Source of the DNA: Synanceia verrucosa
Lineage: Eukaryota; Chordata; Actinopteri; Perciformes; Synanceiidae
Direction of reading: 5' to 3'
DNA length: 64,000 nt
Assembly: GCA_029721515.1 (NCBI GenBank)
Contig: CM056562.1
Span: forward strand, 18,235,335-18,299,334
Made by a program: the position numbers and the translations under genes. Within the stretch, counting starts at the first letter, position 1, and every line of letters begins with the position of its first letter. This document shows positions 49,707-63,090 of this stretch, piece by piece. The notes beneath the pieces are model-generated. The model searched no databases. It had not been told where the DNA came from and saw only the letters and a program-made list of their open reading frames with translations.

Positions 49707-51884
49707 AAGTTAGTGACTGGACTTACAGAAATACAAAATCATTTTGTTTTACATTTCAAAGTAAAATTCCAATCTTTTTAAGGTGGAAATATGTAAAAGT
49801 TGTGTTCACAGCTCGTTCCACTGTCCCCAAGTGGCCAAACAAATGAATAATTGCAGGTTCTTTGCAGACACAAAACTGCCCTCTGTGTCAGTGTTAGCCT
49901 CTAATTCATGTCACTTGTCTAAAGCACTTCATATTTCCTGTGCACACTCACTGCTTTTTATACATTAATAGATACATCAGTAAATAAATAAATAAATTCA
50001 ACAGAAGTTAGTGCAGTTTGTTGTCAATACTCAGCAAGGCCAGCTGTGAGAAGTGAGGCAGTTTAAGTTCCAAATCCCTAAAGGTCACGAGCCGTTGGAT
50101 TGTCAGACATGAGTTGTCCAGACAGTTAATCAGCATACAGTATTACCTCTGTCTTTCTATTCCACATGTTAACATGTGCTTGTGAAAGTCTGATGAAATG
50201 CAGATGGGCACTGGGCACCTGTGACAAGCATTGTTTTGACACACTGAATGCCAACATGAGCCCGTGGCTTTTAACCAGCTTAAAGCCCAGAGGATTTTAG
50301 TCAAGAAAAGTCAAGTCAAATCAAGTCACATATATTTTTACAGCACTTTTTAAAATGTCTGCAGAGTACAAAGGAAAGGGAGATGTTGTTTGTGACTGAA
50401 CCAACGTTTCTGTAAGTGGTTAGTGTCTGATATAATGCTAATTCTAACCAGAGAGCAAGTACAAGTACAACAAGAGTGAAGTATAAAAAGCTAATTACAT
50501 GTTATGCACTGGGCACTCTGGCTTCTGTTCCTGGATAAAGGGGGTCCTGGGATGAATTCATACCATCAATAAACTAAGACTGGCTATAATAAAGTGCCAA
50601 GAGGATTCGGGAAACCAGTGCTACTTTTAAACTTGAGAATGGAGCTGGCGTGTTAGTGTTCTTGCAGCAGCAGGGTGGACCCACTGACCACCAACCACCA
50701 GGGTACGGCACAAGGACTTGACTGAAGGTTTGGAACATGTATAATGATCTAAACAGAGACTACTGGAATTAATCTTCTGAGGCCCCTTAATGAGAGTGTG
50801 GATTTGTTATTGCCTGCACAGCTGTCTTCCACTTTCCCTCGCCTGAGAATATCAGCGCAGCATCGCAAAGATGCCAACGATGAGTTTGAGCTTTCACCTC
50901 ATTTACAGTCCGGGCACATGACAGCTTTTTCACAAAATTGTTTTCAAGGGAGGCTGCGGACGAGAAGTTGAGTATATTCATTTGTAATCACCGTTTCCCC
51001 TCAAGTCTCATAAACTCGCTGCACATAAACTCCTCGCTTGTTTTCACATCTCAATGCCATCGCCGTGAAATTTCATCAGCACGCTCGTTTGTCATCATTA
51101 GCGTCGATGGAGGTCACTCTGCTTTGACACAAATAAAAGCTACTTTGGCTCAGAGCGCTCCAAGGCTGTTTACGGTGGCTTTTATTTCGTTGTTTTGACA
51201 CAGAGTATTGGTGGAGAGAGGGGATACGTAGCCCAGCTCTGTCTGTGGTGCAGCAGTGAACCCGGCCTTATAAGTATTCTGGTCTCAATCCATAATCCAG
51301 CCTGCGTGAGTGGGGACCCAATGAGCAGATAAAGTACCATGGGAGCGTTTCCTGGCAGAGGAGAAGGAAGGGGAAGGGCACTGCAATAGAATTACTATTT
51401 CAACAAGTCATTTTTATCATGTTCCCAGTCTTAAAATGGGACTTTCTACAAAACAAAACATTGAAAACAATCTGCCAGCAGGGCGCACAAAACCCACTTG
51501 CACCTTTGAGCTTATCTCATGTCTTTTTTAAAACAAGGAACAATATTTCGAAACATATCACAACGGTCCTCAGAGGTCTTCCTGTGGCTTTTTCTCTTTT
51601 TAAAGGTTTTGGAATAACAGATTTATTTCTATTGACATTTTTCATTGCCGTGTAAAAAAACATGCACCAACCAGTCCGTCCACTGTGATCCAATCATGGA
51701 TATGAAGTGACAATACTAGGCTCTATTGGGGGAACTCTCTCTCTTATACATGAGTACAAAAAGCATATGCTGTTTTTTTCCTGTTTATAGTACAAACAAT
51801 GAACAGGAAACAGAGAAGCAAAAACATGTTTAAAATTAGCATATATTTCCAGAACTTATTTTGGCCTTATTTAAAACAAAGATA
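49707..51884. other. Intergenic DNA between LINE end and Tc1 element
   Basis: No host exon recognised. TCAAGTCAAATCAAGTCAC near 50305-50325 followed by a TTTTTACAGCACTTTTTAAA stretch resembles another common fish repeat start, too short to classify. Confidence 0.55.
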
Positions 51885-53495
51885 CAGTCATGGAAAAAAT
51901 TATTAGACCACCCTTGTTTTCTTCAATTTCTTGTTCATTCTAATATCTGGTACCACTAAACGTATAATACAATGAACACAACAAAAAATGCAGCTGGTCA
52001 CATAATACTTTATGTCCTATTTGACATTCTTAAGCTTAACTGATTCCCAGGGTATATAAGAGGCCATTTCATGTCACAAGCAGCACTGCACATGCAAAGG
52101 CCTAGAGTGGTTTCCTGCTTACATTCAAGCCGTAGCACAACTCAGAAGTTGTCAGCTCTCACATAATGCCTAAAACAAAAGAATTATGTGAAGCAACAAA
52201 GGCAGCCATCTTGGCACTGCTGGAAATTGGCATGAGTGAGAGACAGGTAGCGAAAAACTGAAGATCTCCAAGACAGCCGTTCATTACAACAAAAAAAAAC
52301 AAGCTGAACATGGCACTACCAAATTGCTACCTGGCCGTGGCAGGAAACGCGTCTTTCTACTCCCACGAGATGACCGTGCACTCATCCGTTCCCGTGTCAG
52401 GAATCGTCGTCCAGACCTCCAGGGACCTTAAAAATGAGTGGGCACTGTCGAGAAATGTGACTTGCTCGGCAAGGACAGTTCGAAACCGACTTGTTGAAGC
52501 TGGTTTGAAGTCACACAGAGCACGCAAGAAGCCCTTCATCAATGAAAGGCAGAGGAAGGCCCGGTTACTCTTTGCTCGAGACCACAAGGATTGGACTGTT
52601 GATGATTGGGCTAAGGTTCTCTTCAGTGATGAATCCAATTTTGAATTGATGCCCACTCCAGCCAACTTACTGGTTAGGAGGGAGCTTGGAGAAGCTTACA
52701 ACCCAGACTGTCTTGCCCCTACAGTAAAACATGGGGGTGGATCAGTCATGATCTGGGGTTGTTTCAGTCTGAGTGGAACAGGGCAAATGCAATTGTGTGA
52801 AGGCCGAATGAACCAGGTCAAGTACAGGACTACCCTTGAAAACAGTCTTCTTCCATCAGCTGGAAAACTCTTTCCTGCCTCGAATGACTGGATTTTCCAA
52901 CAAGACAATGCCCCTTGCCACACGGCAAGGTCAGTTAAAGCCTGGATGGAGAACCACAACATTCGCACCATGCCTTGGCCTGCTCAATCACCAGGTCTTA
53001 ATCCAATTGAAAACCTGTGGAAAATCATCAAACTCAAAATGGAGAACCACAAGCCCAAAAACAAAGAAAATTTGTTTGAATTTGTCCAACAGGAATGGGC
53101 TGCTGTGACAGCAGAACAATGTCAGAAGCTGGTGGAGAGCATGCCAAGACGCATGGCTGCAGTCATCAAAAACAATGGTTATGCAATCAAGTATTAACTC
53201 TTGTGTGTATCATGTGTTTAAAGCAAACAGAAAAGAAAACATGGAATGCTTAAAAGTAGTGTTTTTGGCGGTACAATGCCATAGCTATTGATGTAAGAAT
53301 TTAAGTAATTTTGGTTATTATCAAGAAAACCATGGAAAATGAATAATCCTTAGTTCTTAAATTAAACTCTCATGAGCTATTTTTGTTGTTATCATTATAA
53401 TTGTCCAAACAAATGTACCTTTAGTTGAGCCAGGCATTAAAATTAACAAGAAATTGAAGAAAACAAGGGTGGTCTAATAATTTTTTCCATGACTG
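51885..53495 (+). mobile_element. Full-length Tc1-like transposon (1611 bp)
   Basis: Flanked by TA on both sides (51883-51884 and 53496-53497). It starts CAGTCATGGAAAAAATTATT and the right end is the exact inverse; the first 51 bases match perfectly and similarity continues with decay to about 78 bases. The perfect ends and long transposase frame suggest a fairly recent insertion. It lies about 6 kb upstream of adgra2 exon 1. Confidence 0.96.
52166..53197 (+). pseudogene. Tc1-like DD34E transposase, long frame with two N-terminal frameshifts
   Basis: The family start ATG is probably at 52166 (MPKTKELCEATKAAI). A one-base deletion near 52258 puts a stop in that frame, and a one-base insertion near 52423 returns to it; the DNA-binding domain is therefore read out of frame. 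From about 52430 the frame is open to 53197. An alternative ATG at 52310 gives 295 codons with about 37 wrong-frame residues at the front. Catalytic residues are visible as D107 (FSDESN), D199 (QQDNAPCH) and E234 (NPIENLW), numbered from 52310, with 34 residues between the last two, the Tc1 DD34E signature. The catalytic domain looks intact, but the protein is probably inactive because the helix-turn-helix part is lost. Confidence 0.9.
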
Positions 53496-53497
53496 TA

Positions 53498-54964
53498 TAT
53501 TGTCTAATAGGTTGAATGTAAAAACAGCCCTGAGGGGCAGCATGCATGTGAACTCTGACCCCGATGGCTGTAAACTTAGAATAGCAAGAGGAAAGAGGCA
53601 AGGCTCCCATAGCCTGCCCTATCACGCTCATTTCTGTAGCATAATTGCCACTTGTTCTCAGTGGTGAGATAGGTCATCAGAGTCAGAGCTGAGGCTCTCC
53701 CATGGCAGATATTTCACGCCTGTCAGTGGATCTCTCTTCATCTCTCTGACTCCTCTATTAAAAAGATATGCTTTGCCTCATTCTGGAGACGTCTTCCTCA
53801 TAGCTACTGAGCGAGGCTTATAGCTGGACACTTTAGTGCAAATGTATCAAGACACTGCACTATACCCAGAAAGTACTTCTTTTTTTAGCCATCCTTAATT
53901 CACTGCAAATCTACTCCTCATTGACATGGCCTTCATGCAGAAACATCTCTTTTCTGTTTTTTCCGCCCCATCAAAGAGGATGGGATAGGAGGAAATCAAG
54001 AATGCATTTCTGTCACCACAGGAACCTCCAGCTAAGCCCTGCCTCACCAAGAGACAGTCCGCCAAGAGACTGAAGCGACTCATGGCTTTTCAGCGACACA
54101 TTCTCATGGATATTTCATGGTCAGGATGTGCTGGTGGCCTTTAACCACGCCTGCGCCCGACTGCTCCAATGCTTTCGCACTTACGTGAGCTCCTCAGTCT
54201 GCCATCCAAACCGAGCCCTGCGCTCAAAACGCTCTTTAATTGGTCAAAACCGCTTATTTGGCTCGTGCGGCCCGGCCTTCCCACAGAATGTTCCACCGCT
54301 GCTTTGCCACAGCAAAGACTGGGAGGATGCAGCGGGCTGTGGGCACCAAGAGGAGGGGCGTGGCTGGCATCAGCAGGAGCAAAAAAAAAACAAAACAAAA
54401 CATGGCTTCAGAAACCAGAGGGTGATACATGCAGCATTCCCAGATGAGCTAAAACAGCATATAGCCTGAAACAGCTGAGCTCATTAAATCAGAGGGCTTC
54501 TGTGAGAAAAATCTAGCCAACTCAATCTCACTCCAAATACCATTTAGTCTGTCCATGGCGCTCTAGGTACCAGAACTGGAGCATCAGTCTCTCCTCATTA
54601 TATACAGTGTCTCATGGACATATTTTCCTCCTATTACATGCAATTTCAATAGTAGTATTAGTATTTTGGGTTTAGTTTCACAACACTATGCTTTAAACGA
54701 CAGTTACTTGGTTATGTTTAGGAAAAGAGATTGGGTTCACTTTTTGTTTTTTGGTATGTAACTGTAGTTATGCACCTAAGTTATCCAACAAAACTAAGGT
54801 AAACTAAGTTGGTGTTTGCAACACAGCAGGTGAGAGTTTGCCCTTTGACCCTCGAAGGGTCAAACAAACACACAGAGAGCAGCCTTCACCCATCTGCCCT
54901 ACAAGGACTTTCTTGATCTTTATTTAACCTTTAAACCATCTAATGACACAGGTAGGTTTATAAT
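53498..54964. other. Intergenic DNA
   Basis: No exon or repeat recognised; the frames at 54128-54469 overlap in several registers and carry no domain. Confidence 0.55.
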
Positions 54965-55300
54965 AGCAGTTTAGTCTCTTAAACTATTAAATAAATCAGC
55001 AACTATTTTGATAAGCGATTAATCTGTTTGAGAAATCTGTCAAGAATAAAAGTTTAATTCTGTGATTTTAACTTTCAAATGTGAATATTACTCCTTTATG
55101 ACAATAAACTGTATCATTTTGAGTTGAGGACAAAACGAGACATTTAGCTCGTCATCTTGGGCTTTAGGGGACACTGATCATCTTTTTTTCATTATTTACA
55201 TTTTACACACGAAACAAATCAGCAATTATTCAAGATAATCATCAACAGATTAGTTGTACAATTAAGTAACAACTAATTAGCTAACAAGTTGCAGCCCTAA
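54965..55300 (+). mobile_element. AT-rich MITE, copy B (hAT-like family)
   Basis: Related to 33076-33366: GTTGAGGACAAAACGAGACA, TCATCTTGGGCTTTAGGGG, ACACTGATCATC, then AATCATCAACAGATTAG, ending GTTGCAGCCCTAAT, which is the terminal repeat of this teleost family as I remember it. The left end has drifted and was not fixed. Confidence 0.7.
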
Positions 55301-58300
55301 TTTAGTCATACAGAAGTTAAAGGGCATGTTGATGTGTCTGTATTAGACGTTGAGGGACACTCACCACACATGGCTTTTGATGTCCTGAGATAAGAAATGG
55401 GCTGGCAGAGCAGCTATCATCATATGCTAAATATGCTGCCCCGTTGCCTCTTAGCAAGGCTGCACAGAATCCCAACATCCAAATATACACGGTGCCAACA
55501 AGAACCATCCAAATTGGCAGAACAGAGTAAATCCAATTCCAGCTCAGAAACTAGATGGTGTCTCAGGATCACTGCACTCAGCATGTGTTGAGTATTTGGC
55601 AGCTGACTACAGATAAAAACAGACTGGTGTGCAGTTGTGAATAATCAATTTAGACTACTTTGACTACCAGATTTACCAAACTGGGAAAATCCAGTTAAAT
55701 GTGTTGTCAACTCACAGAAAAAGAGCTGTCTCTTCAGTATCTTTTGCAGGAAATGTCCACACATTTGTCTCCATTTACTAATTTGCAGTTACTATTGACC
55801 CTTCTCTGGGCTTCATTCTTCACTAACCGGACCATTGACATAGTTTATTGACTGAAATACAACAAGCATTTTATTGTTCATGTCAATTAATTCCCTTCAC
55901 TCTTCAAAATATAGACATAAAAGCAGGCAAGGTTTTAGATAAATATATCACTCAACATGTTTGCACTGTGTGGACAAGTGCACTGTTAAAATAGCAAGTT
56001 TAACACATAAATAAGAAGGGAAATTATGACCTTCATTACATAACTGTCATGAGGTAATAAAGATGTCAGGCCCCCAAGTTTTTGGATGTGGTAGCAGAGG
56101 GTCTCTGAGCAACTGTGGTATTTTTACGACTGCTGTTCGCTGGAATTATTGAGCATAGCAACCTTTCTCTGGCCTTGCTGAAATATTAACACTAATGTCT
56201 TTTTTTCACTCCACACAGGAAAACCCAGTCTTCTACTCTGTGAGCATGAGCATTAATGAAGGAGGAAATGCAGAACGTGCTTCAACAGATGGGTGCTGAG
56301 GTCTCTGGACTAACAGCATCACCTGATGGTACTGACATCTGGCCAGAGAGCTAACTACAGAGAAAAAGAAAATTTGATTCTGAAAACATTCTTTTGTTCA
56401 TGCTTCCAAATGTACAACATGCAATTTAGTTTATAATGCTTTCATTTCATGTCATTTTAGAGGGTCATTTTGCCTCAAAATAGCTAAAACATAATACTTA
56501 CCAACGTGCACCAATAGCTTTGGATATTCTTCAGAAAAAAAAACATTGTTTACCAGCAAGCAATAACTTTTTGCAGCTTTCTTATCCATTTAACCAGATA
56601 AACTTTTGATTATTTTTAATCCAGTGTTTATGTGGACCAAAATATCTCTGTTTTGGGCTTGTCCAAACTTACATTTAGATTTAAATCAATATGATAGATT
56701 AATGGGACACCATTAATTCCACTCAAGTCAAATACTGAATTGGCAGTTACTGGTCTGCAGAGCTTGTTAGCATTAGCAGGAGTTCACCATCATTATTAGA
56801 TTTAGCTTCTGTCTCATTCAAGAAAACATTTTTAAAGCAAATTACTATTACTATTACTATAATTAATTTCTATTGAATAATATTTAATGTTGTAAAATAG
56901 ATACCAAAAAGACAGCTTTCAGTCTTAACTTGATTTTGCCTAAATATACAGTACATGTGCTCTACACTTGGCTTATAGAGCAGAGCAGATTAACCCTGAT
57001 CAATGTCCACTCACCCAAAACGGGTTTCGCATGTTCACACATACTGTACTCTCCAGGGAGGTCCTGGAACATGATGGATGTAACTTGAAGCTCTGAGCCG
57101 GAGCCCTCAAAACCCTCAAACCCCTCAGGCAGGGTAACCTCTGCTCTGCTGCTCTCCACTTTGCTTGGCCCTGATGTCTGTTTTTTTCCTGCTCTCCCCT
57201 GATTTCCTGGGCTTATTGAGTCATGATTGCACACCAGCGCCCAGTGACAGAGGACGTCAGTTGGCTGTCAGGCATTCAAGAGACTCCAGCTGAATCAACA
57301 GCCGATGCACAGAAAGCAGCTCACTCAGACACACACATGCTCAGCATCTCAGTGTCGTATGTATATATACATAGAAGAGAAAGGCCATAAAAATATGGCT
57401 GCAAAAATAGACAAGGAGATATTTACTACCTCATATGGACATCATGGAAATATAACCTGAGGCAAACTGTATGTTGTGAATGACTTCAGAAGCTGATGAA
57501 AGATCCCGGCTGAGGAGCCTCCTCTTTCTGGCAGCTCTTATCCTCAGCAGACGGGCCCATACATCTCAGTGACGCACTGCAGGAGTTAAAAATATTTCTC
57601 TTTTTCCTGTTCTCTTTTTTTCCTCATTCCATTCCCTTCCCTTTCACTCCCTCCAGTTCATGACACTGGAAGTGTGCCAAGCAAAATGTTGACCCTGGTT
57701 CCCCGGCGTCACTCCTATAGTTGGTTGTGCAGGGCCTCGGCTCTGGCTATACGCTATGATTGCTGGCCAGCAGGTAGCATATCTTATAGAATTTGCTGAT
57801 GCAAAAGGAAAGAATCTGCCAATTGCAAAATAGACAGATGTCCACTTAAGGCTTGAGAAAAGCTTTTTCTGATTTTACTTTTTGAAATAACTTCCGCACT
57901 GTCTGTCCCAGAGTCTCCGAGGAGACGGTTCAACAGGATTTATCTTCAAAGAGGCTTGACATGTCTAATGTGCCTGCTGGTCAGTCACCAAGGGGTCAAG
58001 CTATTCTCAGAACCTCCAGTGGGAAAAAATAATTCAGCATCGAAGGCACCAACTGAGCACACTTGACCTCCTTTCATTTAACTAAAATGACGGCTAAAAT
58101 TCAAAACTGTTTTTTACAAATATGTTCACAGACACTAAATATGGATTAAACTATCTGACCCCTTGATTCCTCTCCACTGCTTTTGTAACAGCCTGAGCTC
58201 TTCATAGATTCTTCATTTGTGGGTAACTGCCTGTTCACCACTGAACCCCAGGTGCCAGCAGGCCCCCGGCCCAGACAGCCTGCAGCCTGAAGTCTGGTTC

Positions 58301-60783
58301 TGTGTGATGTCACATCCTGTCATTGTGTTGAGAACGCAGAGCTGCACAGACGAGAAAGCGGGCCAGTAACATCCCAATCAAGCCTGACTGCCCTCAGCCC
58401 GACAAGAAAAACAGAACGCACAATTAGAGGAAAACAACAGACTTAAGTCCAGGCATGTGAGTCATGACAGATGATAGGTGAACAGCAGCTAGTCGCTTCT
58501 GTCATGGGTTGGTAAACGCTCAAAGCAAAACTACTTTGATTACAAATGCTAGGCAACAGGTTGGGTCCATCTTTACTTCCTGTCAGCTCACTTATTCAAG
58601 AAATATACTGGGGCATATTAAAAACTGTGGAAAGGTCTTATCTCAATGCCAAAAACTGAAAATTCAGGTTGAGAATGTTTCTATTGTCTCTCAGCGGCGC
58701 TCAACATGGTGACGGCTCACAGCTAACGGTGCACACTACACTGTATGAGGGCAGTGCAGAGTAGCGGCATGCTCACATGAACCATGAACACATGGCCCGG
58801 CCAGCTATATCAACAAAGTGAGGAAAAGCTCTGATTGCAACACACACAGAGGGAGAGTGACCTTATTCTCTGCTCAGGTAGATATTTCTCCTCAATATCT
58901 TTAAAAAAACACTGGATGTGTTTATAAGAATAACAAAGACAAAGCTGGACTAATATGTCGGATATCGGATATTAATATTCTATCAACCTCAAAAATCCAG
59001 TATTGGCTCTAAATCAGGCTCTAAATAATATTAATAATATAGATGAGCAGTTTCCAACCTGGGAGTCAGGACCCATAAGGGCTGATTACCACTACTGGCA
59101 ATGATTAAAAAAAAAAACAACTCAATTACAGTACACAAATTATATTTATTTCCATTCATTTCTTTAATCTTTTTATTCTTTCTTACGAAATACTCACCAG
59201 TCCTCTAAAAAACAACAACAAAAATTCTTCTCTTCGGTTCTGTTCAAAACTCAAAACTCAATATTTATGCAACTTGTGATGGAGGTCACAAGCATACGAC
59301 TCTGTAAACATCTGACTGACTCATACGGATAAACAAGTTTGTACTGTATCTCAGAATCCGTCAGACAGATTAAGTCTGGGTACATCTGAGTCATCACTGA
59401 TCCAAAGTGTCTGAATAAATAACATCGACAGTCATTTATAATCTGCCTTGATAGGTATGTATCTGATCGGCTCTATTCACCACCACTTCTTATTGTTAAT
59501 ATAGTTCTTCTGTGTAAGTGCTTTTTTGATATTTGAGGCTAATTTAAATGAACGATTATAAATATTTATAAACTGTTGTTCTGGATAACACCAGTCTATG
59601 GAAGGTAGCAGCTGCCCAAACTTACACCCATCCTTATGGTCCATTAAAGGCCAGAATGTGTGTATTGTCAGCTGAAAGTGGGTCAGCTACTTTACTGAAT
59701 TTAATTCATTCTTCACCTGAAACACAACTCCTCTACAGCTTATTGGATGGAGAATTCAGTCTGACCTTTACCCAGGCTGCACATTGAAATGTTATTCCTC
59801 TGCCTCAGTCACACCAGTGCTTTTAGACACCTGTCAGTTTCAAGGAAGGTTGCAGTTGACAGTCGTCCAACTCTGTGGTTGTTGAGATATTTTATCAGAC
59901 TCTCTCGTCTCTCGGGACAGGGAGGAGATGAACAGTAGTTCACTTCTTGCTGTCACTCCATGGTGCCTTAAAGCAATGCTTCCCAACGAGAGGGAACATG
60001 TCCACCAGAGGTACTTTTGCACTTCTATTGTAGATCACGTATTGGTTGTTTTCATTTGGCCAGTGAAAGCTTGCAAACACCATTAGAGGCATTACAAGGA
60101 CACATTTTTTTCTCAGATTATCTCAAAATCCTTTTTTGTCATTATATTGCAGACAACAAAATTAGGAGCACTGCTTCACTTGATGCTTAGTGCAATGTAG
60201 ATAAAAAAATAAAATAGAAAAGACAAAGTCTTATGAGAAAATAAACTAATATTTACATAAGTAAGGCACAGTTATTGCTATAAAAAAGTTATTGCACATC
60301 TGCAGAAATTAAATGATTGCATGTTTTTTACCTGTTATTGCACAGAAAGGTAATATGTATTTATAATATATAATGTAAATACAGCATGTATATTATATTT
60401 GATAAAACAAATATACATGTAATACATACTTAGTATAGTATTAATGACTGTTTCTGACATGAAATATATCTAAATTCAAAATTAATTGAAGATTATTTTC
60501 ATACTGCGTTGGAAAAATTGCTCCTTTCAAATTAAGGTGTTGTGATTGAATAGCGCTTCCAGTACATCTTTTTGCAGCGTGCTGGAGATAGCGGCTATGC
60601 ATGCTCATCCTCGTTTGACTCGTCTGGGTCCAGAGTGGCAGATAAAAGCTCACGAAATAACAAGGAGCAGCAAGCGGGCCAGTCTGCCCAGGGATAAGAC
60701 ACCCCCTGAGGACTGTGGCCCTCAACTTCAGTGACAAGTTAATCTAGAGAGGTCTGCTCTTCAACTGGACTTATCCCTTTAAG

Positions 60784-60786
<3 letters not shown>
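55301..60786. other. Intergenic DNA
   Basis: AT-rich, no supportable exon. The 90-codon minus frame at 56962-57234 ends next to a donor-like GTGAGT, but no matching acceptor or known domain was seen. Confidence 0.5.

Positions 60787-60839
<53 letters not shown>
60787..60839. repeat. (GT)n microsatellite, about 26 units
   Basis: Uninterrupted GT tract of about 53 bp. Confidence 0.97.
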
Positions 60840-60841
<2 letters not shown>

Positions 60842-62897
60842 CACGTCTGCACCAGGTGTTTGTGCAACACACACACACTTCACTTACAAGTCTTGACAAT
60901 AAAATCATAGCTCTCTCAACGTCTTCCCATCCATTTATAAACATTACCGACTCTACTTCTACGGTCCCCAGACGGCTGCCATCACATATAATGGATAGAA
61001 GCAACGGGCAGGTAGTGTTACAGTACTTGAGTTGGAATATTAAAGGACTATATTGTATCGATCAATAACTTCATATTAATGTGTCTGAGTATAAAGAGCA
61101 CGAGGGGAGGCATCTGTCTCATCTTAATATGTTCCCGTTGAAGTTTACAGACTGGAAACCTGACGCTCACTTACTGTGATAATATAATATGCTGTGTAAG
61201 TGTGTGTCGTTGTGTTTTCTTTCTGTATCCTCCTGTGTGTCTATGTGATTGTTGAGTCTCACACACATATAATTGGGCATCATTTAGCCTTTGAATGTGT
61301 GTGTGTGTCTGCGCTGTGTGAGGTTACATGCTTATATCCACTTGCTCTTAATTAGGGGAAGCAGTGAGCATTGCAGTTCTGGAGGGGATTTTATGGCTGT
61401 GCAAACATCATACATCATGATTCAGCGAGGTGAGGCGAGCGCAGCCCAGCGGCTGCCAAGTCTCGCTTTGATTGCTGCCGAGATGGTAACAGTCAAGGGT
61501 GACGCAGTCAGCGTAGGAAGTGATGACTGATTTGTTTTCTCTGGGTCAGAATACTTGGGGGCGGATACTACTTAAATGTAAACATAATGCTTGTCTCTAC
61601 TTCAAGTGTCACATATGCTTAAAATAAAATCAAACTTTTTAATCACATATCTAATCTTGGATGCTTATTTCCTGCAGCAACTGTGTCAGTTATTGCCAAT
61701 AAAATCTAAAATAACCGTCTCTTGTCAAGTAATTGAAAACTGAACAATCCATTCAAGTCAAAATAATTGCAAGTATCGTTAATTACTGCAAACAAAGGAG
61801 ATTATGTAAATGCTATGTGATCTAACCTCACCCATCATCACTGTTTTCTTTTGATCTTGACCGAAGCGGGTAAAAATGTTTTTCCATCAGCATTTCAGTC
61901 CTTTCTCTATTCGTCACTGGCACACACTCTGAAAGCTTTAGCTCAGTTTTTTTGTTATATTCTTTGTCCCTGTTTTGGCAATCCAAAAAATGTACCACTA
62001 AATCTAGCTCTGTGGCACAAAAGGCTCCACTGCTTTTATTGTGGACGGTGTAACAAGCTTTAATGCTACCTGTATTTATAGAAGCAAAAAATCAATTCAG
62101 TTTACAGCGTACAGTAAAGCTCCCATTTGTTTCCCACCAATCCCACAATATCCGCTGGGCTATTCATTTCACTGCGAGCAGAGAGATTTATCCGCTGGCT
62201 GCAACACATGATGGATGTGTTTTGCATTATCAGGCAGCATTTATTATATATCTGAAGTTTTACATGCTCTTAGTCACTTGTCATAGAGAATGACAATCGT
62301 GGTAGGGAGACAGTTTGCTCTGCAACATTACAATATGCAAATGTGTCTTACATTACAGAAAAAGTGAAGATTACTTTTTCAACCTGCACTTTTCAGGGGA
62401 AACTGCATTTCAAAGTTGGTGAAATTAATAAACAACCACTACTACTGGAAATGTGTAAGGGACGCATGCAGCTGCCACAGAAGACCAATCACAGCTGGTG
62501 CAGTCTCCACACATTGCACCATCATTAAATTCTTGTGTTTCAGCCCCAGTGGGACCCTTTATTCATGTCTCCGACATTCAAATGTTCCTACAGTACGTTA
62601 CTCTGATCAATCTGATCCAAGGGCACATTTTCAAATGTCTCACACCAATTTTCTGAAGGAGCACATTGTAATTCTGCACTAGTTATTAAAAATGTGAAAT
62701 ACATGAAAAGGAAACTGACAAATTGTTCAAATACAGTAATCAGCTGTATGCAGCTGAATACACATGAACTTGTGTCCATGCTGGGATGACAGATGAACTG
62801 ATTAATTAGTTGGTAGAAAATTTATTGACAACAATTGTGATTTTTTTTTAAACAATCAACAAAATATATAAAACACTCACTAGTTTCAGCACTTTAG
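60840..62897. other. Intergenic DNA
   Basis: No gene recognised. A stretch at about 62795-62870 (GATTAATTAGTTGGTAGAAA) resembles part of the same AT-rich MITE family as 54965-55300. Confidence 0.5.
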
Positions 62898-63090
62898 GGG
62901 TGCGTCCGAAATTCCATACTAACATGCTATTGAGTACGCTAAAACAATATGTGAGATTTTTTAGTCTGAAACTTTAGTATGACCCCAATAGCACATGAGG
63001 TGCATACAATTTCTGGTAAATATTACAGTATGCAAGCACTGGACACTACGCCAGCATGTGTCCCACAATGCAATGCAGCAGTGACGACAA
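62898..63090. mobile_element. Likely end of a non-autonomous DNA element (TGCGTCCGAAATTCC)
   Basis: GGGTGCGTCCGAAATTCCAT followed by ACTAACATGC and later GTCCCACAATGCAATGCAG resembles a fish element whose two ends are inverse copies of GTCCGAAATTCC. The matching right end is not visible, so the copy is probably truncated. Confidence 0.45.

Noticed and set aside
54128..54469. Three overlapping open frames in GC-richer DNA
   Set aside because: All three frames are open and none shows a domain, the signature of compositional bias.
56962..57234. 90-codon minus frame ending next to a GTGAGT donor-like site
   Set aside because: Composition is mildly protein-like, but no acceptor, partner exon or family could be found.
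59045..59110. AACCTGGGAGTCAGGACCCA-type stretch resembling an interspersed repeat
   Set aside because: Too short and without boundaries; recognition rests on vague memory.
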